From contig NZ_BMWA01000018.1 in the NCBI RefSeq assembly GCF_014650995.1, positions 1 to 64,000 of the forward strand: a stretch of DNA of 64,000 nt. The letters run 5' to 3'. The notes beneath the pieces were generated by a model. It saw nothing but the letters and a program-made list of their open reading frames with translations, made no database searches and was not told where the DNA came from. This document shows positions 33,487 to 46,300 of this stretch, in pieces (the first letter of the stretch is position 1; the number at the start of each line of letters is the position of its first letter). The stretch is from Streptomyces viridiviolaceus (GTDB lineage: Bacteria > Actinomycetota > Actinomycetes > Streptomycetales > Streptomycetaceae). A program made the translations under genes and the position numbers.

Positions 33487-34344
33487 GTGGTCGCTCACTC
33501 CATCACCGGGATCAAGACCGAGGCCGGTGACGCCTCACGGCTGGCAGCCAGAGGTGTCACGGTCGGCTACGGCGCCCGGACCGTCATCGACGATCTCCAC
33601 GTGGCGATACCGCCAGGGGTGATCACCACGATCATCGGCCCCAACGGCTGTGGGAAGTCGACCCTGTTGCGCACCCTGTCGCGGCTGCTCAAACCGGCCA
33701 AGGGGACGGTCGTCCTCGACGGCGAGGACATCGCCGGGCTCAGGACCAGGGACGTGGCGAAGAAGCTCGGCCTGCTGCCGCAGTCGCCGGTGGCGCCGGA
33801 GGGGCTGACGGTGTCGGACCTGGTCGCCAGGGGCCGCCATCCGCACCAGAGCTGGCTGCGGCAGTGGTCCTCGGACGACGCCGCCGTCGTGGAGCGGGCG
33901 CTGGCCATGACGGGGGTGTCCGACCTGGCCGAGCGTCCGGTCGACACGTTGTCCGGCGGGCAGCGTCAGCGCGTGTGGATCTCGCTGACCCTGGCCCAGG
34001 GGACCGACCTGCTGCTGCTGGACGAGCCGACCACCTTCCTGGACCTGGCGCACGCGATCGACGTGCTCGATCTGGTGAACGACCTGCACGAGTCGGGCTG
34101 CACGGTGGTCATGGTGCTCCACGACCTCAATCTGGCGACGCGCTACAGCGACAACCTCGTCGTGATGAGGCAGGGGTCGGTCCTGGCGCAGGGCCACCCG
34201 CGCGACGTGATCACCACCGAGCTGCTGCACGAGGCTTTCGGACTGCGCGCCAAGGTGATCGACGACCCGGTGGGTGACCGGCCGCTGGTCGTGCCGATCG
34301 GCCGGACGCACGTCCAACTGGCCCAGCCCGCAACGAAGTCATAA
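33487..34344 (+). CDS. cchE: Ferric-siderophore ABC transporter ATP-binding protein
   Basis: A 285-residue FepC-type ATPase starting at GTG 33487 behind AAGGGGGG. Walker A GPNGCGKST, signature LSGGQRQRVW, Walker B LLLLDEPTTFLD and the His-loop LHDLN are all canonical. It drives CchCD import of ferri-coelichelin delivered by CchF. It is 39 bases after cchD and immediately precedes the iron-box promoter of cchF. Confidence 0.94.
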   Translation: MVAHSITGIKTEAGDASRLAARGVTVGYGARTVIDDLHVAIPPGVITTIIGPNGCGKSTLLRTLSRLLKPAKGTVVLDGEDIAGLRTRDVAKKLGLLPQSPVAPEGLTVSDLVARGRHPHQSWLRQWSSDDAAVVERALAMTGVSDLAERPVDTLSGGQRQRVWISLTLAQGTDLLLLDEPTTFLDLAHAIDVLDLVNDLHESGCTVVMVLHDLNLATRYSDNLVVMRQGSVLAQGHPRDVITTELLHEAFGLRAKVIDDPVGDRPLVVPIGRTHVQLAQPATKS

Positions 34345-34347
34345 AAG

Positions 34348-34366
34348 TTAGGCTAGGCTTGCCTTA
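34348..34366. promoter_or_regulatory. Iron box upstream of cchF
   Basis: TTAGGCTAGGCTTGCCTTA is a good iron-box match, beginning four bases after the cchE stop and about 70 bases before cchF. It marks a second promoter within the gene run, which can drive cchF-cchI. Confidence 0.8.
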
Positions 34367-34435
34367 TCTCCCTGCGATACGGTTTGCCTGCCCTCGGACG
34401 GGGCGCTCACGGCGCGAAGAGCAAGGAGACTTCGA

Positions 34436-35494
34436 ATGCTCCTCCACAGAACGACGCGTACGAGGACATGGCGGCGGCCGGCGGCGGTACTGTCCGCCGC
34501 AACGCTCGGCGCCGGCCTCCTCGCAGGATGCGGTTCCGACTCGGACCCGGCGGACAAGGCGAGCGACACCACCTCGACCACCGCGGCCGGCGCCTTCCCG
34601 GTCACTGTGGAGCACGCATTCGGAACCACGAAGATCACCAAGGCCCCGGAGCGGGTCGTCACCGTCGGCTACACGGACGACCAGTCCGTCCTGGCGTTCG
34701 GTGTCAAGCCGGTCGGCATGACCGACCAGTACCCCAACCCCGCAGGCCGGAGCCCCGACATCAACACCCAGTGGCCCTGGGTCAAGGACAAGTGGGGCGA
34801 CACCAAGCCCGAGGTCGTCATGAAGAACGGTGACAACGGCCCCAACTACGAGAAGATCGCCGCCCTGCGCCCGGACCTCATCATCGCCGTCTACTCCGAG
34901 ATCGACCAGGCCGGCTACGACAAGCTCTCCAAGATCGCTCCGACGGTGGGCCGTACCAAGACCGAGAAGGAGCCCTTCAGCGCGCCCTGGCAGGACAACG
35001 CGCTGCACATCGCCAAAGCACTCGGCAAGGCCGAGGAGGGCGAGAAGATGGTGACGGACATCCAGGACAAGCTCGACGCGGCCAAGAAGGAGCACCCGGA
35101 GTTCGCCGACCAGACCGCCGTCGCGCTGTCCTGGTACGAGAACTCGGTGGCGCCGTTCACCTCGACCGACGTGCGTGGACGGCTGGTGTCGGGCATCGGC
35201 TTCACGTACCAGACCGGGATCGACAAGATCGCGGGCGGCAGTTTCTACACCAAGCTCTCCCCCGAGCGCATCGACCTGGTCGACGTCGACCGCATCTTCG
35301 TCATCAACGACGAGGCGGACACGCAAGCGCTGAAGAAGTTCAAGCTGTTCGCCAACCTGGACGCCGTGAAGAAGGGGAAGGTGTCCTACCTGCTGGACAG
35401 CGAGGGCCCGGCGGTCGGCGCGGCCATCTCCCAGGGCACGCTGCTGTCCATGCCGTACGCGGTCGACGAACTCGTCAAGTCGGCGGCGGGCTGA
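34436..35494 (+). CDS. cchF: Coelichelin-binding lipoprotein
   Basis: A 352-residue FhuD/FecB-type substrate-binding protein. A basic N-terminus, a hydrophobic stretch and the lipobox LLAGC (Cys32) show a lipoprotein anchored outside the membrane. The two lobes are recognisable by APERVVTVGYTDDQSVLAFG and KYEK-like helix LRPDLIIAVYSEI, then the second lobe beginning with DQTAVALSWYE. It captures ferri-coelichelin and hands it to CchCDE. AAGGAGA precedes the ATG. It is driven by its own iron box. Confidence 0.94.
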   Translation: MLLHRTTRTRTWRRPAAVLSAATLGAGLLAGCGSDSDPADKASDTTSTTAAGAFPVTVEHAFGTTKITKAPERVVTVGYTDDQSVLAFGVKPVGMTDQYPNPAGRSPDINTQWPWVKDKWGDTKPEVVMKNGDNGPNYEKIAALRPDLIIAVYSEIDQAGYDKLSKIAPTVGRTKTEKEPFSAPWQDNALHIAKALGKAEEGEKMVTDIQDKLDAAKKEHPEFADQTAVALSWYENSVAPFTSTDVRGRLVSGIGFTYQTGIDKIAGGSFYTKLSPERIDLVDVDRIFVINDEADTQALKKFKLFANLDAVKKGKVSYLLDSEGPAVGAAISQGTLLSMPYAVDELVKSAAG

Positions 35495-35540
35495 CGATGT
35501 CGGTCGACACGTCCCGTCCCCGGCCCGCCGAGGTCGCGGT

Positions 35541-37343
35541 GTGAGCACGACCGACACCCGGGCCGCCCCGGCCGCCCTGCGCACGGCGACCGGCCGCGAG
35601 GCCACCCGATGGGTCGCGGCGCACTGCCGCGAGGTGCCCTGGCTGACGACCGCCACCGTGCTCACCACGGTGGCCGGGGCGGCGCTCCAGGTGCTCCCCG
35701 TACTCCTGCTCGGCAGGGTGGTCGACGCCGTGGCCGAGGGCGATGCGCGTTCGGTCCTGGTCACGATCGGGGTGCTGACGGGGGCCGCCGCACTGCTCGG
35801 CGCGGCGGCCACCGCGGTGTCGACGTACCTGATCGGGAGGCTGGGCGCGGATCTGCTCGCGAGGCTGCGCGAAGGCGCCGTCCGGGCGGTCCTCGGGATG
35901 CCGAGCGCACGGATCGAGCAGGTCGGCCGGGGAGACGTGCTCTCGCGGGTCGGAGACGACGTGGCCGTCATCTCCAAGGGCATCCGTACGGCCATCCCCA
36001 CCGTGTTCTCGGCGGGAGTGCTGGTCGCCATCGCCACGTTCGGCATGTTCGGACTGGACTGGCGGCTCGGCCTGGCGGGCGCCGGTGCGCTGCCCGCGTA
36101 CGCGCTGGCCCTGCGCTGGTACCTCCCGCGCTCCGCCCCGCTCTACCGCAAGCAGCGGGTGGCCCAGGCGGACCGTGCGCAGGCGTTGATCAGTGGTCTG
36201 AACGGGATCGACACGGTCCGGGCGTACCGCCTCGAAGGCGCCTTTCGCGAGAAGGTCACCGAAGAGTCGTGGCGGGTGCGCAATCTCGGCATCGAGGTGT
36301 TCCGGTCCTTCGGCCGGTTCGTCGGCCGGGAGAACCGCGCCGAGTTCATCGGGCTGGTGCTGATCCTTCTGGTGGGGTACGCCCTGCTCGAGACCGGTGC
36401 CGCCAGCCTGGGCGAGGTGTCGGCGGCCCCGCTGCTCTTCCACCGGCTGTTCACCCCGCTGGGCCTGATCATGTTCACCTTCGACGAGGCGCAGAAGTCG
36501 GGCGCGAGCCTGACCCGGCTGGTCGGCGTTCTGGGGGAGGCCGCACAAGGACGACTGGTGGGCGACCCGGACGTTGCACCGGCGCGATCCGTGCCGCTGC
36601 CGGTGACGGTGGAAGGGCTGACGTTCAGTTACCCCGGCACCGAGGCGCCGGTCCTCAGCAACGTCAGCCTGACGATCCCGGCGGGCGGTTCGCTGGCGCT
36701 GGTGGGGGCGACGGGTGCGGGCAAGACGACCCTGGCCGCGCTGATCGCGGGCATCGGCACCCCGCAGGCCGGGTCGGTGCGCATCGGGCCGACCGACCTC
36801 GCCGCTCTGGACGAGGCCGGGGCGCGGGCCCTGGTGAGCATCCTGACGCAGGAGACGCACGTGTTCTCCGGTCCGCTCGCCGACGACCTGCGGCTGGCCG
36901 CACCGGCGGCGACGGACGCCGAGCTGATGGACGCGCTGCGCACGGTCGGCGCCGGCGAATGGGCCGAGGCACTGCCCGACGGGCTGGACACCCTGGTCGG
37001 CGAGGGCGGCGAACGCCTGGACGTCACCAAGGTCGCCCAGATCGCGCTGGCCCGACTGGCGCTGCGCCGGTCGCCGGTGGTGGTGCTCGACGAGTCCACC
37101 GCGGAGGCGGGCAGTGAGGGCGCCGCCGAGCTGGAGCGGGCCGTGTCGGCCGCCTGCTCGGGCCGGACCGCCCTGTTCGTGGCGCACCGGCTGACCCAGG
37201 CGATGGCGGCGGACCGGATCGCCGTACTGGACGCGGGACGCATCGTGGAGCAGGGAACGCACGAGGAACTGGTCGCCCTGGGCGGCCGGTACGCGCGACT
37301 GTGGCGCGCCTGGCGAGAAGGCAGTGAGGAAACCCTGAGTTAG
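35541..37343 (+). CDS. cchG: ABC exporter half-transporter with degenerate signature motif
   Basis: A 600-residue half-transporter: a six-helix exporter domain (residues 30-310) then an ATPase domain. Walker A GATGAGKTT (about 388), Walker B VVVLDES with the catalytic Glu (about 515), and the His-loop VAHRL are intact. The ABC signature, normally LSGGQ, reads LDVTK at about 492, and the D-loop is also altered. Such a domain cannot form a normal homodimer. CchI has the reverse pattern, so the two probably combine into one exporter, presumably for the desferri-siderophore. Confidence 0.92.
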   Translation: MSTTDTRAAPAALRTATGREATRWVAAHCREVPWLTTATVLTTVAGAALQVLPVLLLGRVVDAVAEGDARSVLVTIGVLTGAAALLGAAATAVSTYLIGRLGADLLARLREGAVRAVLGMPSARIEQVGRGDVLSRVGDDVAVISKGIRTAIPTVFSAGVLVAIATFGMFGLDWRLGLAGAGALPAYALALRWYLPRSAPLYRKQRVAQADRAQALISGLNGIDTVRAYRLEGAFREKVTEESWRVRNLGIEVFRSFGRFVGRENRAEFIGLVLILLVGYALLETGAASLGEVSAAPLLFHRLFTPLGLIMFTFDEAQKSGASLTRLVGVLGEAAQGRLVGDPDVAPARSVPLPVTVEGLTFSYPGTEAPVLSNVSLTIPAGGSLALVGATGAGKTTLAALIAGIGTPQAGSVRIGPTDLAALDEAGARALVSILTQETHVFSGPLADDLRLAAPAATDAELMDALRTVGAGEWAEALPDGLDTLVGEGGERLDVTKVAQIALARLALRRSPVVVLDESTAEAGSEGAAELERAVSAACSGRTALFVAHRLTQAMAADRIAVLDAGRIVEQGTHEELVALGGRYARLWRAWREGSEETLS

Positions 37344-37385
37344 CTCCGGTCAACTTTCATGTTCGGAAGGGGCGTTGAGTCGTCG

Positions 37386-40300
37386 ATGGAACCGAACGCT
37401 CGTCTCATACAGCTTTCTCCCGCGCGCCTGGCCGGCGTACGCCGCCGCATCGGCGACCACTCCGACAGGACCGTCGTCGAAGCGTGCGCCATCGGGCTGT
37501 CGTACTGGGCGACGGGCCTGAGCCCCGACGGCATCGACCTCACCCCGGGCACGCTGTTCGCCGACGTCCTCGGATGGGTCGACAACGGCGGTGCAGCGCA
37601 CGGAGGTTGGGAGATCGGCGCGGACGGCCGGAGCATCACCGTCCCGGAAGGCGTCGTGCCGGCCGACGCCCAGCTCGCGCTGGACGACCTGGCCGACTTC
37701 CCCGACCGGCCCATCGGCACCATCGGCCCGTCCGGCATGGCGGCAAGGCTCCAGACCCTGGCCGAGTGGAACGACACCAGGGCCGACCGGGCCCGCCCGA
37801 CCATCGTGGAGATGTTCCGCGAGCAGGCGCGGACCAGGCCGGACGCCGTCGCCGTCACCGACGAGAACCGCTCGCTGACCTACCGTCAGGCAGCCCGGCT
37901 GTCCAGCCAGTTGGCACACCATCTGATCGCACGTGGACTCGGCCCCGAACAGGTCGTCGGCATCTCACTGGACCGCAGCGCCGACATGGTGATCGCACTG
38001 CTCGCCGTGCTCCAGGCGGGGGGCGCGTTCGTCCCGCTCGATCCGCAGTGGCCGGCCGAGCGGCGAGCCGTCGTCATCGAAGACGCCCGGGTCGTGGTGC
38101 AGCTCAACGGCTCGGGCGAGCACGACCCGAGTGAACCGCAAGCCGTGGCGGTCGACCTCGGAGACTGGCGGTACGGCTCCTGCTCCGCCGAGGGGACCGG
38201 GGTCACCGTCCTCGGCGACGCCCTCGCCTACGTGATCTTCACGTCCGGTTCGACCGGGCGGCCCAAGGGCGCGATGATCCGGCACGAGGCGATCAGCGAG
38301 CGCCTGCTGTGGCAGGTCGATGAGATCCTCAGCTTCGGGCACGACGACGCGTCGCTGTTCAAGGCCCCGCTGTCCTTCGACATCTCCATCAACGAGATAT
38401 TCCTGCCACTGGTGTCCGGCGCCAGGCTGGTGGTCCTGCGGCCCGGCGGCGAACGCGACCCGCACCACCTGCTGAGCGTGATCGCCGGGCAGCGCGTCAC
38501 CTTCACCTACCTGGTGTCGTCCATGCTGGACGTGCTGCTGGAGATCGCGGGCGACTCCGGACGGCTGGACAGCCTGCGGCACGTGTGGTGCGGCGGCGAG
38601 GTCCTGACCCCGGAACTGTACGAGCGGTTCCGCACCAAACTCGACATCCCCATGTACCACGGCTACGGCCCGGCCGAGACGACGATCGGTGTCTCGCACG
38701 TCATCTACCAAAGCGCCGCGGAACGCCTGTCGACGTCGATCGGCAAGGCCAACCCCAACACCCAGCTGTACGTGCTGGACGACGAACTGCGCCCGGTCCC
38801 GGCCGGGGTCGGCGGTGAACTGTACGTGGGCGGATTCCTCCTGGGGCGCGGGTACGTCAACGCGCCCGGACTGACGGCGTCCCGGTTCGTCGCCAACCCC
38901 TTCGCGAACGACGGCTCCCGGCTGTACCGGACCGGTGACCTCGCACGGTTCGCCCCGGACGGATCGCTGGACTTCCTCGGCCGCGCCGACAACCAGATCA
39001 AGATCCGCGGCATGCGGCTGGAGATCGAGGACGTCGAGGCCGGCCTCGCGGAGCACCCCGGCGTACGGCACACCTGCGTCGTCGCGAAGAAGAACGCGGC
39101 GGGCGGCACCTACCTGGTGGGGTACGTGATCCCGGCCGCCGGGAGCGAGGACCTGCACGCGGACGAGGTCAAGGCGTGGGCCACCAAGCACATGGTGGAG
39201 TACATGGTGCCCGCCCATGTCGTCGTGATGACGAAGTTCCCGCTCACCGCGAACGGCAAGCTCGACCGGAACGCGTTGCCGGAGCCCGCCGTCGGGACGG
39301 GCGCGATCGTCGCGCCCACCACCGACAACGAGCGCGCGGTGTGCGCGGCGGTCGCCGCCGTGCTGCGGCTCGACGAAGTCGGTGTCGACCAGGACTTCTT
39401 CCAGCTCGGCGGAGACAGCATCCTGGCGATCTCGCTGCTGAGCGCGCTGCGCGACGCGGGCCTCCACGTCACGGCACGGCAGATCTTCACCAACGCCACC
39501 GTGGGGGCGCTGGCGGCGGTGGCAAGCCGCGAAGTCGTCTCCACGGTGGACCACCGCGATGTCGCGACCGGTCCCATCGTGGGATCGCCGATCGTGCAGT
39601 GGCTCGGCGAGACCACGGACGCGATCGACGGATTCGTGCAGTCGGTGGTGCTGAACACTCCGGCTGACCTGACCGCCGACGCGCTCGAGGTGATCCTCAC
39701 CGCCGTGGTCCGGCGGCACGCCATGCTGCGCGCCACGCTGGTGCGCGGCGACCGCTGGAGCTTCGACATCCCGGAGGCGGACCAGGCAGCCGCTGTGGGG
39801 TGGCAGGAGAGCGACCGGCCGCTCGACGAGTGTGTCGCGCTCGCCACCGAAGGGCTGGACCCGGCGGACGGCGTGATGCTGCGTGCCGTCTGGCGGCGCG
39901 AGGCACGCCAGCTGGTCCTGGTCGCCCACCACGTGGTGATCGACGGCGTGTCCTGGCGGATCCTGATGGACGACCTGGCCACGGCCTGGCGGCAGTTCGC
40001 CTCCGGCGAGCCCGTCGCGCTGCCCGAGGTGGGCACGTCGTTCCGGCGCTGGACGCAGATGCTGGAGCGCGCGGCGTTCGACGCCGACAGTTCCTACTAC
40101 CGGCGTCCCCTGCCGGGAGCGGACCAACCGGTGGGCAGGCGCGAGCTGTCCGAAGCCGACACCGTCGCCGGCGAGCGACTGCGGACCGTATCGGTCGGCC
40201 CCGACGTCACGGCCGCGCTGCTCGGCGACATACCCGCGAAGTTCCACGCGGGCGTCAACGACGTACTGATCACCGCTCTCGCCGTCACCCTCGCCCGGTG

Positions 40301-43300
40301 GCGCCGCCACCTCGGGCAGGACCAGACGTTCGCGCACATCGAACTCGAGGGTCACGGCCGCGAAGGAGAGTTCGTCGCGGGCTCCGCCGGTCTCGAGCCC
40401 GAACTCTCCCGGACCGTGGGCTGGTTCACCACCCTCTTCCCGGTGACCGTCGACCCCGGCGCGGCACCCGACTTCACCGCACCCGCATACCTGGCCGCCG
40501 CACTCAAGGCGGTCAAGGAAGACCTCGCCCAGGTGCCGGACAACGGCGTCTCCTACGGTGCCCTGCGCTACCTGACCCACACCGGGTTCGACGCGCCCGC
40601 ACCTCAGGTCCTGTTCAACTACCTGGGCCGCTTCGACACGGGCGGGTCCGGGGACTGGCAACTCACGGGCACCACCACTGGCCGGCTGGGCGAGAAGCGC
40701 GACCCGAGCATGAGCCTGCCGCGCCCCCTGGAGTTCAACGCGATCGCCGAACCCGCCGCCCAGACCGGCGGGTACCAGCTGGTCACCACGATCTCCTGGC
40801 CCGACGGGATGTTCACCGACGAGGACATCGCGACCCTCGGCGAGTACTTCCGGGCGGCCCTGGCCGGGCTTGCCGCGCTCGACCAGGGCGGCCACTCTCC
40901 CAGCGACTTCAACCTGGTGCCGCTCACGCAAGCCGACGTCGACACCCTGGACGGTCCCGCGCTGCGAGACGTCCTGCCGCTGACCCCGTTGCAAGAGGGC
41001 CTGTACTTCCACTCGGTCTTCGACGACGATTCGGCGGCAACCTACGTCGAACAGCAGCTGCTGACGCTGGACGGAGAGGTGGACGCCGGCCGGCTCGCGG
41101 CGGCGGCCACCCGGCTGCTCACGCTGTTCCCGAACCTGGCCGCGCGGTTCGTGGCCCTCGCGGACGGCCGTGTGGTCTCGGTGCTGGAGAGCGGTACGGA
41201 AGCACCCTTCACCACGCTGGACCGCCCCGGCATCACCGACGACGAGATACGCGACCACGCCGAGCGGGACCGCCGTGCCGGGTTCGACCTGGCCACCGGC
41301 CCGCTCATGCGGTACACACTCATCCGCGCGGGCTCCGGACGGAGCGTCCTGGTGCAGACCGTGCACCACATCATCGCCGACGGCTGGTCGGTGCCGCCGA
41401 TGCTCCGCGCGCTGCTGGCCGAGTACCACGCGCCGGGGACCGTGTACCCGATCGGCGGCTTCCCCGACTACGTACGCCGGCTCGCCGGACGCGACGACGA
41501 CGAGAGCGACCGGGTGTGGCGCGAGGAACTCGCCGAGCTGCCCGGCCCCTCGCTGGTCGCCGAGGGACACACCCCGTCCGGCCGGTTCGCCGACACCGCC
41601 GTGGAGCCGGGCGACGACATCGACGCGGCCGCCCGGTCGGCCGGCGTGCCGCTGAGCGTGGCCGTGCACAGCGCCTGGGCGGTGACACTGGGCGGCATCC
41701 TGCACAGCAGGGACGTGGTGTTCGGCTCCACGGTGTCCGGACGCGACGCCGACGTGCCCGGCATCGAGGACATGGTGGGGCTGTTCATCAACACGATCCC
41801 CGTGCGCGCCCGTTGGACCGGCACGACCACCGCGCAAGGCCTCCTCGCCTCGGTGCGGGCACACCACAGCGCGGTGCTGCCGCACCAGCATGTCTCGCTG
41901 GCGAGGACCGGCCGCCAGGCCGGCGCCGGCCCCCTGTTCGACACCCTGGTGGTCTTCGACGTCGCGACCGATACGGACGCTCTGCGAGGGCCCGGCCATA
42001 CGCTGGTCATCACCGACATCGTGAACGAGGGCGCCCCGCACTACCCGCTGACCCTGGTCGTCGAACGCTCACTCGACGGCCGTCCCCGCTTCGACCTGAT
42101 CTACGACGGCGAGCTGCTGCGGGAGGCGAGCGCCCGGGCGATCCTGCACACCTTCACCACGACTCTCACCGGCCTGCTCACCCGGCCCGACGCCCTGGTC
42201 GACTCCCTGGCACCCGAGCGCACCCGGAAACCCGCGCCGATCACCCCGACGACCCTGGGCGGACTGTTCGACGCCGCCGCGCACCGCGCCCCGGCCGCCA
42301 CCGCCGTCACCCAGTGCGGTCTCGACGGCGGTACCCGGTCACTGACGTACGGCGAACTGGCGCACACCAAGGACGCGTTGGCCTCGTCCCTGCGCGCGGC
42401 CGGTGTCGGGCCGGGCGAGCGGGTCGCCGTCGCCGTCCCGCGCTCCGTCGAGCAGGTCGTCGCCCTGGTCGCGATCGTCAGCGCGGGCGGCGCGTACGTG
42501 CCGCTGGACCTGGCGTACCCGGACGAACGGCTGCAGTACATCCTCACCGACGCCGCTCCGCAGGTCGTCCTCGTGGACCGTGAGCAGCGGGACCGCTTCA
42601 CGCGGCTGCTGGCCCGGGCGGGCGTGCCGGCCCGCCTGCTCGTCCAGGGCGACGAACTGCCGATGGCCACCACCGGGCCCGAGCGTGAGGCCGGCCGGCA
42701 CGATCCCGCGTACGTGATCTACACGTCCGGATCGACCGGCCGGCCCAAGGGGGTCGTCGTCCCGCACTCCAGCGTGGTCGCGCTGCTCGCGAACACCCAG
42801 CCCGACATGGGCTTCGGCCCGCACGACGTGTGGGTCCAGTTCCACTCCTTCTCCTTCGACTTCGCGGTCTGGGAGCTGTGGGGCGCCCTGGCGTACGGCG
42901 GTGAGCTGCTGGTGCCGGAGTACGGGCTGACCCGCTCCCCGGTCGACTTCCACCGGCTGGTCCGCGAGCACGCAGTGACCGTGCTCAACCAGACGCCGTC
43001 GGCGTTCTACCAGTTCATCGAGGCCGACCGGCATGCCGGCGAGCCGCTGCCCGCACTGCGCCGGATCATCCTCGGAGGCGAGACGCTGGACCTCGGGCGG
43101 CTGAGCGGCTGGGTCGAACGGCACGGCACCGCCTCGCCCGAGCTGGTCAACATGTACGGCATCACCGAGACCACCGTCCACGTCACCCACCGGGTGCTGA
43201 CCGACGAGGACTTCGCCCTCGGCGACGACGCCAGCCCGATCGGTGGTCCGATACCCGGCCTGGTCACCTACCTGCTCGACGACCGGCTCCGACCGGTGCC

Positions 43301-46300
43301 GCCGGGCCGGGTGGGCGCCATCTACGTCGCAGGCGACCAGGTGTCGCTCGGCTACCTGGGCAGGCCGGGGCTCACCTCAAGCCGGTTCGTGGCGGACCCG
43401 TTCGCGGGCGGCGGCTCACGCATGTACCACACGGGCGACCTCGCCCGCCGCACCCTCGACGGCGAGCTGGAGTTCACCGGCCGCGCCGACGACCAGATCC
43501 AGCTCAAGGGATTCCGGGTCGAGTTGGGCGAGGTCGAGTCCGCGATCAGGGAACTCGACGGTGTGGTCGACGTCGCCGTCACCGTGGCGGACAGCGGCGA
43601 CCACCTGGTCGCGCACGTCGTGGGCCGGGTGCCCGGCGACTGCGCCGACCTCCTGGCCGCCAAGCTGCCCGTGCACATGGTGCCGGGCCGGGTGCTGCCG
43701 GTCGACGCCCTGCCACTGACGGTCAACGGCAAGCTGGACCGCAAGGCCCTGATCGAGCGGGCCGCACAGGACGACACTCCGGTGGCCGGCACCCCGGGCA
43801 GCAGTGACTCCGCCCTCGCCGCGCTGATCGGCATCTTCGCCGAGACACTGCCCGGCCGCGACGTGCACGGTGACACCGACTTCTTCAGGGCCGGGGGCGA
43901 CAGCATCGTCGCCATCACCGTGATCAACCGGGCCCGGGCGCTCGGCCTGCGGATCGCGCCCCGGGACGTGTTCCTGCTCCGGACCCCCCGCGCGCTCGCC
44001 GAGCATGTGGGTGCGAGTACACCACAGGCCGCGGCAGCGCCGGCTCCCGCCCGCGGCGAGGACGGCCCGCTGACGCCGACACCGATCATCCTGCGCCAGC
44101 GGGAACTGGGCGGATCGCTCGCCCGGTTCGCCCAGGCCAGGACGCTGGTGGCCCCCGGGGGCGCCGGGATCGCCGACGTCGAGCGCGCCGCGAACGCCGT
44201 TGTGGCCGCGCATCCGGCCCTCCGGTTGCGGCTGCGTGCCGAGCACGGCGTGTGGGCACTGCGCACCGAACCCGCCCGCGCGGTCACCGTCGTCCGGCCG
44301 GAGACGACCGATGCGACAGCGGCGGCGAACGAGGCCGCCGGACGGCTCGATCCCGAGTCCGGGGACGTCATCGCGTTCTCGTGGCTGGAGGCGAGCCGGA
44401 CCCTGGTGGTCACCGTGCACCACCTCGCCGTCGACTCGGTCTCCTGGCTGGTCCTGCTGGACGATCTGGCCGCCGCCCTGCGCGGGCAGACCCTGACACC
44501 GCCGACCACCTCGTACGCCGAGTACGCCGAAGCCCTGACGCTCCAGGCAGCCCGGGCGGTCGACGACCTCGGGCACTGGATCACCACGCTCCGGGCGCCC
44601 GCGCTGCTGCCCGCGGTCGAAGAGCTGCGCGAGACCACGGTCGCGCTCGCGCCCGACGTGAGCGACCGCGTGACGCGCACCGCGCCCGCCGCACTCCGCG
44701 TCGGTCCCACCGAGTTGCTGTGCGGCGCGCTGCGCACCGCGCTGACACACATCCAGCCGTCGCCCACCGATCTCGCGATCGACCTGGAGCGGCACGGCCG
44801 GGCCCCGGTCCTGGAACACCACGACTACACGCGCACGGTCGGCTGGTTCACCTCCATCGCGCCCGTGCGACTCACGGCCCACACCGACCCCGTCGCGGCG
44901 GCGCACGAGATCGCCGAACGCCAGCCGGACGAGCGCGGGCACGTCGCCTACGGCCGGCTCCGGTACCTCAACCCGCAGACGACCCCGCTGCTGAACGCCC
45001 GCCCGCAGGTGCTGTTCAACTACCTCGGCCGGGGCAGCGAGTCCCAGGCGCTGCACATCACCGGCGGCGATCAGGGCAGCCCGTACGCCGTCGAGGTCAA
45101 CGCGTGGCTCGACGAGGCCACCGGGAGCCTGCACGCCGCGTTCACCCTCGCCGAGGGCATCCCCGACGAGCTCACCGAGCACTGGCTGAGCGCACTGGAA
45201 CGCATCGCGGACGCCGCCGCGACGGCCGAGCGCACGGCGCCGGTCACTCCGCTCCAGCGGGGCCTGTTCTTCCAGGCCCAGATGGCCGGTCCGGCCGGAC
45301 ACTACGTCGCGCAGAGCTGGTTCACCTTCGACCGGCGCCTGGACACCGGCGCGCTGGCCGAGGCGATGGCGTACGTGATCGCGCGGCACCCGGTCGTGGG
45401 CGCCGGCTTCACCACGGACGACGACGGAAACCCGGTCCAGGTCCTCAAGGCGGGCCGGCGGGTCGACGTCCGTACGGTCGCTGCGTCGGCGGAGGCGGAC
45501 GTCGACGCCCTGCGCGCCCAGGACCGCGAGACGGGATTCGACCCGGGCGAGCCGCCGCTGATCCGGCTGACCGTGGTACGTCTGCCCGACGACCGCGACG
45601 GCCTGCTGCTGAGCTACCACCTGCTGCTGTGGGACGGCTGGTCGCGCGAGATCGTGCTGCGGGACCTGTTCGACGCCTATCAGGCAGTCGTGGCGGGCGA
45701 GGCACGGCAAGCCGCCCCCGCCACACCGAGCTTCGAGGACTACGCCCGGGCGCTCGACGCCAAGGACCCCGCCGCATCGGAACGCTTCTGGGCGCAGCAC
45801 TTGGCCGGCGTACCCGGCCCGACCCTGCTCGCCGGACCGGCGCCGGCCCTCTCGGACGGCCTGCCGCGTGCCCTCGTGGACACGCTGTCCGCCGAACGAT
45901 CGGACCTGCTGCGAGAAGCGGCCAGGGCGCACGGCGTCACGCTGAACACCGTGCTGACCGGCGCGTTCGGCCTCCTGCTGGCCGCCCGCACGGGCCGGAG
46001 CGACGCCGTGTTCGGCGTGACCGTCTCCGGCCGCGAGGGCGAGGGACTGTCCGGCATCGTCGGCGTACTGCTCAACACCGTGCCCATGTGGACGCGGGCA
46101 CGGCCGGGCGACACCGTTCGCGGGTACCTGTCGGCAGTGCAGGCGGCCAGGGTCGAGGCGATGGAGCACGAGCACCTGGGCCTCGGCGAGATCCAGCGGG
46201 CCGGCGGCCACGACACCCTGTTCGACAACCTGTTCGTGCTCCAGAACTTCCTGGACAGGGACGCGTTCGCCGAGATGAACGCCCGGCACGGCATCACCTC

